This document shows positions 8,436 through 17,013 of a stretch of DNA of 64,000 nt, one piece after another. Source of the DNA: Ignavibacteriota bacterium (lineage in GTDB: Bacteria; Bacteroidota; Ignavibacteria; Kapaibacteriales; UBA2268). The first letter of the stretch is position 1. Each line of letters starts with the position of its first letter. The stretch covers positions 310,001 through 374,000 of the forward strand of contig JAHBUQ010000003.1 in NCBI GenBank assembly GCA_019637995.1, in the 5' to 3' direction. A program made the position numbers and the translations under genes. The notes beneath the pieces are model-generated. The model saw only the letters and a list, made by a program, of their open reading frames with translations, did not search any database and was not told the origin of the DNA.

Positions 8436-8900
8436 CTATTCGCTAACTTCTTTAAGTATATTTTCCATATCACGGAATGCATCTGTCATAACTTCCTGAA
8501 TTATACCTCCGGCTTGCCCGGCCATTGCTTCAGCATTCATTCTCGAAAAATATGTTTTTCCATCTGATTTTTCATAAACGGAAATTCTGCATGGCATTGT
8601 GTTTGAAGCAATTCTCTCATCGTCTTGAGATAATATTTTGTAAGCATGGTTTGGATTGCATGTTTCAATTACTTTCACGCTTCTAACATCTTTACCATTT
8701 TTTTTCATAGTTTCCTGCAAATCATGAACTGTTATTACTTTCCAGCCATTTTCAGCTATAAGCGTGCTGATTTGCTCTACAGTTTCTTCAAAATTAAGCT
8801 TACTGCGATTTTCGATAAACATTTTTGACTCTCCTGATTGTGCAAAATTATTAAATACTTGTAAAAATAATCCAAAAAATAGAATTACTATAAATTTCAT
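8436..8900 (-). CDS. DUF302 domain protein, secreted
   Basis: The protein has 154 residues with a signal peptide ending near residue 20 (FNNFAQSGE). The rest is one DUF302 domain: SKLNFEETVEQISTLIAENGWKV, a VKVIETCNP segment and a DDERIASNTMPCRISVYE stretch with its conserved Cys. DUF302 proteins fold like small alpha/beta domains and appear in periplasmic proteins linked to heavy-metal, sulfur or redox functions; no activity is established. The two cysteines (TCNP and MPCR) might bind a metal or form a disulfide. It stands alone and is convergent with the porin gene. Confidence 0.8.
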   Translation of the reverse strand: MKFIVILFFGLFLQVFNNFAQSGESKMFIENRSKLNFEETVEQISTLIAENGWKVITVHDLQETMKKNGKDVRSVKVIETCNPNHAYKILSQDDERIASNTMPCRISVYEKSDGKTYFSRMNAEAMAGQAGGIIQEVMTDAFRDMENILKEVSE

Positions 8901-9072
8901 TTATTTCTCCTTTATATTACCAAATAGCAATATTGACGACTAAAGTATATTTTAATGTAAATTAAATTAAAAAAGTCTGAAAGAAGAAATTTTCAAAATT
9001 CTTTAGCAATATTTTTTTAGAAAATTTGTTATTACATATAAAAATGAAAATCACTAAAATATTGAATATTCT

Positions 9073-9399
9073 ATGATTGATAAAGATTTAAATTTTCTTA
9101 AAAATATTGATTTGACAAACACTTCAACTTTAGAAGAGGTTGATGAAGAGATTGATGTAACAGATGATATAGTAAATGCCTGTAAAGTTCTTTTATTTAA
9201 TGATGAGTGGCATACTTTTGATGAAGTAATATATCAGATAATAAAGGCAGTCAGATGCACTTATCATCATGCTGAGACGCTTACATATGAGGTACACGAG
9301 AAAGGAAAGGCACTTGTATTTTCAGGCGATTTGTCAGAGTGCCTCAAAGTTAGTGGCGTGCTCGAAGAAATCGCCCTTCATACACAAATTGAAATGTAA
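9073..9399 (+). CDS. clpS: ATP-dependent Clp protease adaptor ClpS
   Basis: This protein of 108 residues has a variable acidic N-terminus of about 35 residues and then the ClpS core. VLLFNDEWHTFDEVI matches the NDD-x-x-TF-x-x-VI motif of Bacteroidota ClpS, followed by the helix with AETLTYEVHEKGKALV (H-x-x-G-K-a-x-v) and a terminal helix. ClpS delivers proteins with destabilising N-terminal residues to the ClpAP/ClpCP protease in the cytoplasm. The usual second D of NDD is E here. No clpA or clpP lies in this window. It ends 5 bases from the opposing lysA end. Confidence 0.8.
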   Translation: MIDKDLNFLKNIDLTNTSTLEEVDEEIDVTDDIVNACKVLLFNDEWHTFDEVIYQIIKAVRCTYHHAETLTYEVHEKGKALVFSGDLSECLKVSGVLEEIALHTQIEM

Positions 9400-9404
9400 A
9401 TAAT

Positions 9405-10628
9405 TTATATTTCGTAATATCTTATCATATCATCGAAAGTTTCTCTTCTTCGTATAAGCTCGACTTTAGATCCACTGACCATAATTTCAGCAGGTCTTGG
9501 GCGATTGTTATAATTTGATGACATTACAAATCCATAAGCTCCGGTATCTCTGATTATTACGTAATCTCCTTCTTCGACAGCAGGAAGAAATATATTCTTT
9601 GCAAAAATATCTGAATTTTCGCAAATCTGACCGCATAAATTTACATTCCATTCAGGGATATCTTTTCCGTAAACATAGGTTCTGTGTTTTGCGCCATAGA
9701 GAGCAGGTCTTATAAGGGTACTCATACCTGCATCCACACCAACAAAATGTTTGTATGAGTGCTTGATACCTGTTACTTTTGAAATAAGCCATCCTGCATT
9801 ACCAATTAAATATCTGCCCGGTTCCATAAGAAGTTCAGGCTGTCCAAATCCATATTTTTCACACTTTTCGATGAAAATCTCAGTTACAAGCTTTGCTGTT
9901 AATTCTATATCGAGAGACTGGTCATCGTCTTCGTAAGGAATACCAAAACCACCACCAATATCCACATACTCAGGAACAGTGCCAAGTTTCTCAAAAATAC
10001 CTGCTGCTATCATCATCAGCTTTTCCACTACCTGAGCAAAATAATATGGCTCTAAATTATTCGAGCCTGTCATCATGTGAATACCAAATCGCGTAAAACC
10101 CTTATCTTTCGCATTTTGATAAGCATGATATGCCTTTTCATAAGGTACACCGAATTTAGCATCTGTACCGCCTGTTGTAATTCCTTCGTAACCACCTTTA
10201 CCAATTCCTGGATTGATTCTGAAAGAAATGATTTCAGGTTTATACATTTTAATCATTCTGTCAAATGATGTAACATCATCAAGATTTACTTTGATATTAT
10301 AATCAGTCATATAGCTGAAATCGCTGAGACTTTCGTAGTTTCCGGTATATAATATTCTTTCATCAGGAAATCCTGTACGTTTTGCAAGTAAAAGTTCGAA
10401 CGGAGATGAGCAGTCAGCTCCGCATCCAATATCATTGAAAACTTGCAATACATTAATATTGCTGTTAGCTTTAACACTAAAATGAACTTTAGTTTTTTCG
10501 TAATATTTTTTAAAACTTGATAGCAGTTTATTGTAGTTGTCCTGAATTATATTTTTATCATATACATAAAGCGGTGTGCCATAGTCGAGTGCAAGTTCTT
10601 TTATATCGAAATTACCTATTTTTTCCAT
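9405..10628 (-). CDS. lysA: Diaminopimelate decarboxylase
   Basis: A cytoplasmic PLP enzyme of 407 residues that converts meso-diaminopimelate to L-lysine. The PLP lysine is K53 in HFSVKANSN. The glycine-rich phosphate loop is DIGGGFGIPYED, the PLP-binding E-P-G-R lies in LLMEPGRYL, and the catalytic Cys region is ICENSDIF. Length and domain order (alpha/beta barrel, then beta domain) fit the LysA family, although fold type III decarboxylases for arginine or polyamines are similar. Its position three bases downstream of an aspartate kinase gene supports lysine synthesis. The transcript should run lysC-lysA, with lysC first. Confidence 0.9.
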   Translation of the reverse strand: MEKIGNFDIKELALDYGTPLYVYDKNIIQDNYNKLLSSFKKYYEKTKVHFSVKANSNINVLQVFNDIGCGADCSSPFELLLAKRTGFPDERILYTGNYESLSDFSYMTDYNIKVNLDDVTSFDRMIKMYKPEIISFRINPGIGKGGYEGITTGGTDAKFGVPYEKAYHAYQNAKDKGFTRFGIHMMTGSNNLEPYYFAQVVEKLMMIAAGIFEKLGTVPEYVDIGGGFGIPYEDDDQSLDIELTAKLVTEIFIEKCEKYGFGQPELLMEPGRYLIGNAGWLISKVTGIKHSYKHFVGVDAGMSTLIRPALYGAKHRTYVYGKDIPEWNVNLCGQICENSDIFAKNIFLPAVEEGDYVIIRDTGAYGFVMSSNYNNRPRPAEIMVSGSKVELIRRRETFDDMIRYYEI

Positions 10629-10631
10629 AAT

Positions 10632-12008
10632 TTAATTATCCTCATTTAATTTAACAAATAAATCAGGTAGATTTTCATTTTCAAAAAATTCTTTGTGAAG
10701 TAGTTTTACTGATTTTTCTAAATCCTTTTCAGAAACAACAATACTGAGATTGATTTCTGAAGCTCCCATACTTATCATATAAATATTTACACCATTTAAA
10801 GCAACAAAAAACCTTGAAGCTATTCCTGCAGTATCTCTTATTCCTTCGCCTACCACGGAAATTATTGCTCTTCCTTTGTAAACATCAGTAGTTGCAAAGT
10901 GACTTAAATCTTTTATAATATTATCAAGATTGCCATCATTATCAATTGTAAGAGATATACTTACCTCAGAAGTAGTCACCAGGTCTACAGAAGTTTCATT
11001 CAAGAGAAAGACATCAAACACTTTAGCCAAAAAACCGTAAGCTCCCAACATTCGATTTGAAGTAACATTTATAATTGTAATATTTTTTCTGAATGCAATT
11101 GCTTTAATGATATTAGAATATGGAGAATCTTCAGTGATTAAGGTTCCATTTCCATTCGGCTTGAATGAATTAAGTACATAAACCGGAATTTTAGCATTAA
11201 TTGCAGGATAAATTGTCTTTGGATGCAGTACTTTGGCTCCAAAATAAGCAAGTTCTGCAGCTTCCAGATATGAAATTTCCCGGAGAAGCATTGCATTTTG
11301 AATCATTCTTGGGTCAGAAGTCAATATTCCATCAACATCTGTCCATATTTCAAGAACATCAGCTCCGAGCGACTGAGCTATAATTGCTGCTGAGTAATCA
11401 GATCCACCTCGCCCGAGAGTTGTCTGATTACCGTTTTTATCTTCAGCAATGAATCCACCGCAGATAGCTACATCAAATTTTGATGTTTTATCAAGAAAAT
11501 TATTTACCTGCTTGTTTGTCTGTTCAATATCAACTTCTGCATTTGTGAAATTGCTGTCAGTTTGGATTAATTTCCCTGAATCAATATGAATTACATTATC
11601 TATAATATTTTTTGCATATTCAGCTACAATAAAAGAAGATAAAATCTCTCCCGATGCTAAAATCATATCCTTTGATTTGGAGGAAACTTCGCCTATGATA
11701 TCCAGAGCGTAAACTATTTTGCTCAAATTATCACAGACAGTATTGATTTTATGTGCTACATTAATAGTAATTCCTAAGTCATCGGAAGCTAATAAATGTC
11801 GCATTTTTATGCTACCAATTATATCATTTGCGGTATCATATTGATGCATATGGATAGAATCAATCAACTCAACCAGACTATTAGTAATGCCTGCAAATGC
11901 AGATACAACTACAATTGACTGCTTCCTGCGTGATTTAACTATTGATACGGTTCTTTTGATGGCTTCAGCATCTTTGACTGATGTGCCACCAAACTTCATT
12001 ACTATCAT
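10632..12008 (-). CDS. lysC: Aspartate kinase
   Basis: This protein of 458 residues phosphorylates aspartate, the first step of the lysine, threonine and methionine pathway. The ATP-site motif KFGGTSV starts at residue 5. The kinase domain continues with GRGGSDYSAAIIA and the substrate motif EIWTDVDGILTSDPR. Two ACT domains for amino-acid feedback occupy the last 150 residues (VTSNRMLGAYGFLAKVF and ISVVGEGIRDTAGIASRFF). It is monofunctional: no homoserine dehydrogenase domain follows. lysA is next, 3 bases downstream. TATTTTTG at 12056-12049 on the minus strand could be the -7 element, about 40 bases before the ATG. Confidence 0.95.
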   Translation of the reverse strand: MIVMKFGGTSVKDAEAIKRTVSIVKSRRKQSIVVVSAFAGITNSLVELIDSIHMHQYDTANDIIGSIKMRHLLASDDLGITINVAHKINTVCDNLSKIVYALDIIGEVSSKSKDMILASGEILSSFIVAEYAKNIIDNVIHIDSGKLIQTDSNFTNAEVDIEQTNKQVNNFLDKTSKFDVAICGGFIAEDKNGNQTTLGRGGSDYSAAIIAQSLGADVLEIWTDVDGILTSDPRMIQNAMLLREISYLEAAELAYFGAKVLHPKTIYPAINAKIPVYVLNSFKPNGNGTLITEDSPYSNIIKAIAFRKNITIINVTSNRMLGAYGFLAKVFDVFLLNETSVDLVTTSEVSISLTIDNDGNLDNIIKDLSHFATTDVYKGRAIISVVGEGIRDTAGIASRFFVALNGVNIYMISMGASEINLSIVVSEKDLEKSVKLLHKEFFENENLPDLFVKLNEDN

Positions 12009-12073
12009 AAACTTTATAAATTCTTAATTTGTAAATTAGAATAAACTACAAAAATAATCAATTCAAGTCAATT

Positions 12074-12985
12074 TCAGAAATGTTTGTTAAAATAATCTAC
12101 AAGGATGCCGTATCTCAATCCTTTTGAGCTGACAACTATTTCCTGTATTTTAAAATATCTTACTATTGTCCTCATAATAAGTGATCCGGCAAGAATCAAG
12201 TCGGCTCTTCTCGGATGAACGCCGAATTTTTTAATTATATCCTCTACTGTACAACTATGATACAGTTCAAAAATTCGTTCGATTTCTTCATCGGTTAAGA
12301 TATGCCGGTCAACTTTATCCACTTCGTGGTCTGCAAGCCCAAGAGCAGTTGTTGCAAGTGTAGTTGCGGTTCCTGCCACAGCATATACTTTTTCAATTTT
12401 TTCGAAAGATTTTATTTCAGAAAGCATATACAGAAGTTCTTGTTCAGCAATTTCGATACTGGAATCTTCGGGAGGATGAGAAGAAGAAAAAAATCTCTCA
12501 GTCATCCTCACAGCTCCCATCTGAAGGCTGAATTTATCATGAATTGCTCGATTTTGACCAAGAATTAGTTCAGTGCTGCCACCACCTATATCAATCACAA
12601 GTGCTTTACTATCGCAAGTTACTGTACCCAAATAGCTAAGCTCAGCCTCTCTGATACCGGGAATCACCTGAATCTCTGTTCCAAGAGATTTATTCAGAGC
12701 TTTGATTGCCTGATTTGAATTTTGAGCATCTCGAAGTGCTGATGTACCGACTGCAAGTATTTTTTTTACATTCAGCTTATCACAGATTTGTTTATTTTCT
12801 GCAAGAATTTCTGCCGTTCTTTCAATTGCATTTTCACTTATTATACCGGTTTTATCCAGTGATTCTCCTAATCTTGCCACAGCAAAATTTTCTTTAATTT
12901 TTTTTATTCTTTTATTTTGATATTCAGCAATAAGCATCAATACAGTATTTGTTCCAATATCAATTCCGGCAACTCTCTCAATCAT
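12074..12985 (-). CDS. Ppx/GppA-family phosphatase
   Basis: The likely start is the ATG at 12985, which overlaps the prmA stop by 8 bases and gives about 303 residues. A longer frame to 13024 exists but the family begins at this Met. Motifs of the ASKHA phosphatases are clear: GIDIGTNTVLMLIAEY at the N-terminus, and VIDIGGGSTELILG for the second phosphate loop. The length fits the short two-domain Ppx/GppA form without an HD tail. Members hydrolyse polyphosphate or pppGpp; sequence alone does not separate the two. It is translationally coupled to prmA. Confidence 0.88.
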   Translation of the reverse strand: MIERVAGIDIGTNTVLMLIAEYQNKRIKKIKENFAVARLGESLDKTGIISENAIERTAEILAENKQICDKLNVKKILAVGTSALRDAQNSNQAIKALNKSLGTEIQVIPGIREAELSYLGTVTCDSKALVIDIGGGSTELILGQNRAIHDKFSLQMGAVRMTERFFSSSHPPEDSSIEIAEQELLYMLSEIKSFEKIEKVYAVAGTATTLATTALGLADHEVDKVDRHILTDEEIERIFELYHSCTVEDIIKKFGVHPRRADLILAGSLIMRTIVRYFKIQEIVVSSKGLRYGILVDYFNKHF

Positions 12986-13850
12986 TTTTGTCTCCAATTT
13001 TGAAGTGGAATGCAGCCCATTCATCTTCAGTAAGTTTATTTATAAGCTTTAAATTGTGCTTTTCAGCTTCTTTTAATAGAATTTTTTCATCATAAATCAT
13101 AATGCCGGAAATCAACAAATCTCCATCATGCTTTTCGATAGATTTTTTGAATTTTTCTAATGATGGTACAGCCAAATTTAAAAATATATTTGCAGCTATA
13201 CCATTAGTATCATACAGGTTAGAAGAATCAATATCAGCAAGTTCAAGGCTAATATTACTTTTGACATTATTTTTTTCGATATTTTCAACAGCATTTTCTA
13301 TAGACCATTCATTATTATCAAAAGCATAAATGCTTTTAGCGCCGAGCTTTGATGCAAGTATTGCAAGAACACCCGTACCAGTTCCGACATCAATCCAGTC
13401 AGAGCCGGGCATGACAAGATTTTCCATTAGTTTACACATTAATCTTGTCGTTGTATGGTGACCTGTACCGAAACTCATTTTCGGGTCAATTATGATTTTG
13501 ATTTCATTATTAAATTCACTAGCGTGATGAGTCGGGGTTATAACAATTTTTTCTGACACAATAACAGGTTGAACGTGCCGCTCCCATTCTTCGTTCCAGT
13601 TTTTATCGGAAATTTTTTCAATTGATATTATTTCAGATTCGATACCCAATTCATTCAGTGAATTTAGAATATCATCTGTATCAAGCTTTTCAAATTCTGC
13701 TATATCAAATGTAACTGTAAGTTCATCAATGCCTTCTTCGATACCGCAAAAGTCATAATCCTGAAATACAGCCATGGATAAATCAAAGTATTCTTCCAAT
13801 ATTTTGATTTTAATGTTAATATAATCATGTTTTACCAATTTTCCATCCAA
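12978..13850 (-). CDS. prmA: Ribosomal protein L11 methyltransferase
   Basis: This protein of about 290 residues methylates the L11 ribosomal protein using S-adenosylmethionine. The N-terminal domain (1-100) is the L11-binding region and the C-terminal domain is a Rossmann methyltransferase. The SAM motif is DVGTGTGVLAILASKLGA near residue 155, preceded by KMSFGTGHHTTTRL, which is characteristic of PrmA. A conserved ANIFLNL follows. The first in-frame start is TTG at 13850; an ATG is not available until residue 26, so the exact start is uncertain. It overlaps the Ppx/GppA gene by 8 bases, with kdsC-like gene divergent. Confidence 0.9.
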   Translation of the reverse strand: MDGKLVKHDYINIKIKILEEYFDLSMAVFQDYDFCGIEEGIDELTVTFDIAEFEKLDTDDILNSLNELGIESEIISIEKISDKNWNEEWERHVQPVIVSEKIVITPTHHASEFNNEIKIIIDPKMSFGTGHHTTTRLMCKLMENLVMPGSDWIDVGTGTGVLAILASKLGAKSIYAFDNNEWSIENAVENIEKNNVKSNISLELADIDSSNLYDTNGIAANIFLNLAVPSLEKFKKSIEKHDGDLLISGIMIYDEKILLKEAEKHNLKLINKLTEDEWAAFHFKIGDKND

Positions 13851-13924
13851 TAATTTTAAGTCTAATACTTTTATATAATTAGTTGTGTGCTAAAATAAGA
13901 AATAATTTTCAGTTAATTTTATAA

Positions 13925-14452
13925 ATGGTTAAAGACGCCCTTATATCGCAAAAATTATCAAAGATTAAACTTCTTGCTATGGACGTAGATGGTACATTGA
14001 CAGATTCTGCTATGTATTACTCCCAAAATGGCGAAGAGCTTAAAAGATTTACAACACGCGATGGTATGGGTATCACGCTTCTTCATAAGGCAGGTATCAA
14101 AACCGCAATTATCACAAGCGAAAATTCAGCTATAGTATCAGCTAGAGCAAAAAAATTATCAATCGGACATGTTATATTGGGTTCGAAGGATAAATCATCT
14201 GCAATCAGGCAGATATCCGCTGATACACAAATTTCTCTTGATGAAATTGCATTTATAGGTGATGATGTCAATGATGAGCATATAATGAAACTTGTTGGAG
14301 TTTCGGCTTGCCCATCGGATGCAGTAGAGGTTATTTTAAAAACAGCTGATATAATATGTAGTAAAAAAGGCGGTTACGGTGCAGTCAGAGAGTTTTCAGA
14401 AATGATACTGAGGGCACAGGACAAACCGATTTATATTCAAGAACAATGGTAA
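13925..14452 (+). CDS. KdsC-like HAD phosphatase (3-deoxy-manno-octulosonate-8-phosphatase type)
   Basis: This 175-residue protein belongs to the KdsC family of HAD phosphatases. The nucleophile motif is LAMDVDGTLTDS, motif II is AIITSENS, and motif IV is FIGDDVNDEHIM. The closing GGYGAVREF is typical of KdsC-type proteins, which remove phosphate from Kdo-8-phosphate in LPS-core synthesis. Length and lack of a cap domain fit (family about 170-190 residues). Some members act on related sialic acid precursors, so I do not give a gene symbol. It has a 15-base gap to the YtxH gene start (14467), suggesting one transcript. Confidence 0.8.
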   Translation: MVKDALISQKLSKIKLLAMDVDGTLTDSAMYYSQNGEELKRFTTRDGMGITLLHKAGIKTAIITSENSAIVSARAKKLSIGHVILGSKDKSSAIRQISADTQISLDEIAFIGDDVNDEHIMKLVGVSACPSDAVEVILKTADIICSKKGGYGAVREFSEMILRAQDKPIYIQEQW

Positions 14453-14466
14453 TGGAGGATTTAGAT

Positions 14467-14880
14467 ATGACAAATTCAAATGAACAAGGAAATTTCGCAC
14501 GCGGTTTTATTATCGGTGCAGTTGCAGGCGGGTTAGCAGGTGCAATAGCTGCATTGCTTATGGCTCCTAAAACAGGTGCAGAACTTCGCAAGGATATAGC
14601 TGACACATCAGTTGACTTGTATGACAAAGCTCAGGACTATTTTAAACATGTTGAAGAAGATGTTGCAAATATGGTCAGTGAAGGTAGAAATAAGGCTTCA
14701 ACAATTTATGATAGCGCCAAAACTAAAGCTGAAGGTTTGCTTCACGATGCTGAAAATGTATTGAAAGATGCAAGATTTAAAGCTTCGCAAACTAAAGAGC
14801 AAATTCAGAATCGTATTGACCATATTAGAGATGCGGCTAAAGCCGGTGGCGATGCTTTCAAAGAAGAGCTTAATTCATAA
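14467..14880 (+). CDS. YtxH domain-containing protein
   Basis: The start at 14467 is set by a strong ribosome-binding site: GGAGG at 14454-14458, 8 bases upstream. The ATG at 14446 belongs to an over-long frame that overlaps kdsC. The protein has 137 residues: GFIIGAVAGGLAGAIAALLMAPKTGAELR is one glycine-rich membrane segment in the YtxH pattern, followed by a long charged coiled coil (roughly residues 40-130). YtxH-type proteins are small membrane or stress proteins of unknown activity. The coiled coil could bind partners in the cytoplasm. Confidence 0.85.
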   Translation: MTNSNEQGNFARGFIIGAVAGGLAGAIAALLMAPKTGAELRKDIADTSVDLYDKAQDYFKHVEEDVANMVSEGRNKASTIYDSAKTKAEGLLHDAENVLKDARFKASQTKEQIQNRIDHIRDAAKAGGDAFKEELNS

Positions 14881-14911
14881 TTAATTTCTGTAAGACTGCT
14901 CTTTCGATTTT

Positions 14912-14978
14912 TTAGTCAAAATGAGCGAAGACAAATTCTGCTACAAGTCGTATTTCTTCTTCGCTCAATGTTGACTAA
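14912..14978. terminator. Large interrupted stem-loop after the YtxH gene
   Basis: Two nested arm pairs match: TTAGTCAA (14912-14919) with TTGACTAA (14971-14978), and TGAGCGAAGA (14922-14931) with TCTTCGCTCA (14958-14967). An internal bulge (2 and 3 bases) separates them; the loop is 26 bases. It lies between two genes on the same strand and could be the terminator of the kdsC-ytxH transcript or a conserved repeat. No T-tract follows. Confidence 0.55.
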
Positions 14979-15045
14979 TCTAAAATTATTTTATTAAGAT
15001 GCAGCTATTTTTTTGAATATTAACCCTATAAGGAGTTGGTTTATA

Positions 15046-15516
15046 ATGATTATTGCAATTCAAGTATTAGGCATAATTGCACTCCTTTCATTTATTTTTT
15101 TGGCGTTTGTAGCAGTTTCGGCTTTATCACAAATGAAACAAACCGTTGAAAATGCTGACAAAAAAATAGACAAGTTGACACGAGATTTTGAGGAAATCAA
15201 GTCCAGAACAAATTTAGCACTTGAGTCTGTTATTGAGCTTAAATCTGAACTGAGCACAACCCTAACAGGAATAAATGTAATCAGCACAAAAATTTTAGGC
15301 TCAATTGATAATTTTAATGATATGAGCATTCAAATAACTTCATCTATTAATTCATTGCATCAAACCGGAAGCAAAATTGTTGATTTAATAGAACCTATGG
15401 AAACTGTCATACAATCAGCATTTGTAAAAGTTATGCCTTCATTAAATGCTGCATCAAGATTAATCTCTGCAATATCTAAAGGCTTTAATGCATTTTCCGG
15501 AAAAATTAAATCCTGA
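15046..15516 (+). CDS. Membrane-anchored coiled-coil protein (DUF948-like)
   Basis: The ATG at 15046 is preferred over the upstream TTG (15013): AGGAG at 15031-15035 sits 10 bases before it. The protein has 156 residues: one transmembrane segment near the N-terminus (VLGIIALLSFIFLAFVAV), then a long cytoplasmic or periplasmic coiled coil with regularly spaced hydrophobics (MKQTVENADKKIDKLTRDF, then IELKSELSTTLTGINV). The layout resembles DUF948 and general stress proteins, but the match is weak. It follows the ytxH gene by about 165 bases that hold the large hairpin. No function can be claimed. Confidence 0.7.
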   Translation: MIIAIQVLGIIALLSFIFLAFVAVSALSQMKQTVENADKKIDKLTRDFEEIKSRTNLALESVIELKSELSTTLTGINVISTKILGSIDNFNDMSIQITSSINSLHQTGSKIVDLIEPMETVIQSAFVKVMPSLNAASRLISAISKGFNAFSGKIKS

Positions 15517-15523
15517 TAAATAA

Positions 15524-15561
15524 AAAAACAGCAAGATGTTTTAACTTGTCTTGCTGTTTTT
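15524..15561. terminator. Strong bidirectional terminator
   Basis: A perfect 13-bp stem (15524-15536 and 15549-15561; AAAAACAGCAAGA and its complement) with a 12-base loop has A/T tracts at both outer edges, the layout of an intrinsic terminator in both directions. It lies between the ends of the genes at 15516 (+) and 15567 (-). Confidence 0.85.
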
Positions 15562-15566
15562 ATTAC

Positions 15567-16037
15567 TTAATCTCCTTTGAAAAAATACTCGCTTAAGTCA
15601 TCAAATTTAATATTAGTTACAATCCAATCTTTTTCTGGGGATTTATAAAAAGTGAATATCCATCTCACAGGAAAATTTCCGTGAAGACCAAGATATCTCA
15701 ATCTGATGTAAGATGAAGTAGCTATTTCTGCGCTTACAGCCTCATAACCGCTCAACTTACCGTAAATATTAAATGCTCTGTTGGTTTGAGAATGAAGATT
15801 ATCTAAATCTGCTTTTTGGCGACTTATCGGACTTGAAGAAAGAATATTGTCATAAGCTTTTTTGACATCATCTTTCATAAGCTGTCCAAAAAATACTTCT
15901 ACACGCGTTTTCAAAATTTGAGGGACTTCAAGAAATGAAGTTGGTTCTTTTGCTCTTTGGGCTGAAGGAAGTCCGTCCTGAGCATTTACCAGAGTAAAAC
16001 TCAAAAGACATAATAAAAATATGTATAAAAATTTCAT
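15567..16037 (-). CDS. Secreted protein of unknown function, NTF2-like in appearance
   Basis: 156 residues with a signal peptide (about 1-20, ending VNAQ). After a low-complexity stretch of about 25 residues, the mature part contains TRVEVFFGQLMKDDVKKAYDNIL, then RAFNIYGKLSGYEAVSAEI, and an RLRYLGLHGNFPVRWIFTFYKSPEKDWIV stretch. The helix-rich start followed by strands ending in a D-W-x-V-x-x-I strand resembles the SnoaL/NTF2-like fold seen in many small secreted proteins of this group. There are no catalytic residues that I can identify, and no neighbour suggests a role. Confidence 0.6.
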   Translation of the reverse strand: MKFLYIFLLCLLSFTLVNAQDGLPSAQRAKEPTSFLEVPQILKTRVEVFFGQLMKDDVKKAYDNILSSSPISRQKADLDNLHSQTNRAFNIYGKLSGYEAVSAEIATSSYIRLRYLGLHGNFPVRWIFTFYKSPEKDWIVTNIKFDDLSEYFFKGD

Positions 16038-16164
16038 TTTAATATTCTTTGTTATTATGGGTAAAAATAATTATGTAAAATTACTAAAAAAATAATTAAA
16101 TAAAAAATATTATCGTTATTATTTAATAGTGTATTTGATTTTTTTAATCAATAAATAATTAAAG

Positions 16165-16944
16165 TTACCAAAGATATCCGAATAAGGCATCAATAATCAG
16201 TATTGCAGCTGCAGAAAGAGTAAAGGAACGTACAGTACTTTTACCAACACCTTCAGCACCACCCGTAGTAGAAAAACCTACATGGACACCAATTAAAGCT
16301 GTAACACTTCCAAACACCAGTGATTTAGTCAATCCAAGCATAATATCCTCAACAGCGAAAAATCGCTGCACAGAATCAAAAAATATCCAAAAACTGAAGT
16401 CAAATTTAATTGATGTCAGCACATAACCGCCAATAAGTGCAACCACATTTGAAAAAACAGCAAGCACAGGCATCATAATCAAAGTTGCAATTGCTCGTGG
16501 CATACCGAGATAACGATTTCTGTCAATAGCCATCATTTCGATTGCATCAATCTGCTCGGTAACTTGCATCGTACCAAGCTGTGCAGCCATTGAGGCGCCT
16601 ACTCTGCCGGCTATTACAAGTGCAGTCAATACAGGAGTAAGTTCGGTAAATACCACTGTAGCAATTGAACTGCCTATAAATGGCTTGGCAATGCCTACTA
16701 AATTAAATTTATCAAAAAGGTTTGTTGCTTGAAGTGCAGCAATAGCACCGGTAAATGATCCGATTAATATCACAAGTGGAAGGGAATCAGAACCGACAAT
16801 TGCCATCTGGTCAATTACAAGTTTTCTGTCCTTAATAACACGCGGAAAATATCTGGTGACTCTGGCTGCAAGTAATATAATCTGACCAAATTCACGGAAA
16901 AAATTTAATACTTTCCTTCCAACAAAAGCAAATATATTTAGCAT
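16165..16944 (-). CDS. mlaE: MlaE-family lipid ABC transporter permease
   Basis: A 259-residue inner-membrane permease with five to six hydrophobic segments. The family signature is strong: GSFTGAIAALQATNLFDKF, VVFTELTPVLTALVIAGRVGASMAAQLGTMQVTEQIDAIE and the final region RSFTLSAAAILIIDALFGYLW. MlaE works with the MlaF ATPase and the MlaD substrate-binding protein to move phospholipids between the inner and outer membranes. Neither partner gene is next to it here (the neighbours are a response regulator and an unknown secreted protein), so the complex must be encoded elsewhere. It is the likely last gene of the minus-strand unit with the regulator upstream, 69 bases away. Confidence 0.9.
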   Translation of the reverse strand: MLNIFAFVGRKVLNFFREFGQIILLAARVTRYFPRVIKDRKLVIDQMAIVGSDSLPLVILIGSFTGAIAALQATNLFDKFNLVGIAKPFIGSSIATVVFTELTPVLTALVIAGRVGASMAAQLGTMQVTEQIDAIEMMAIDRNRYLGMPRAIATLIMMPVLAVFSNVVALIGGYVLTSIKFDFSFWIFFDSVQRFFAVEDIMLGLTKSLVFGSVTALIGVHVGFSTTGGAEGVGKSTVRSFTLSAAAILIIDALFGYLW

Positions 16945-17013
16945 TTAGTTATGGATACTTTAAAAAAATAGTAACGCTGAATGTGCAATAGTATTGATTT
17001 GTAATGTAAATAA

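Noticed and set aside
13925..14452. Assignment as an acylneuraminate pathway phosphatase
   Set aside because: The KdsC motifs do not separate the two, and no sialic acid genes are near; kept as KdsC-like without a symbol.
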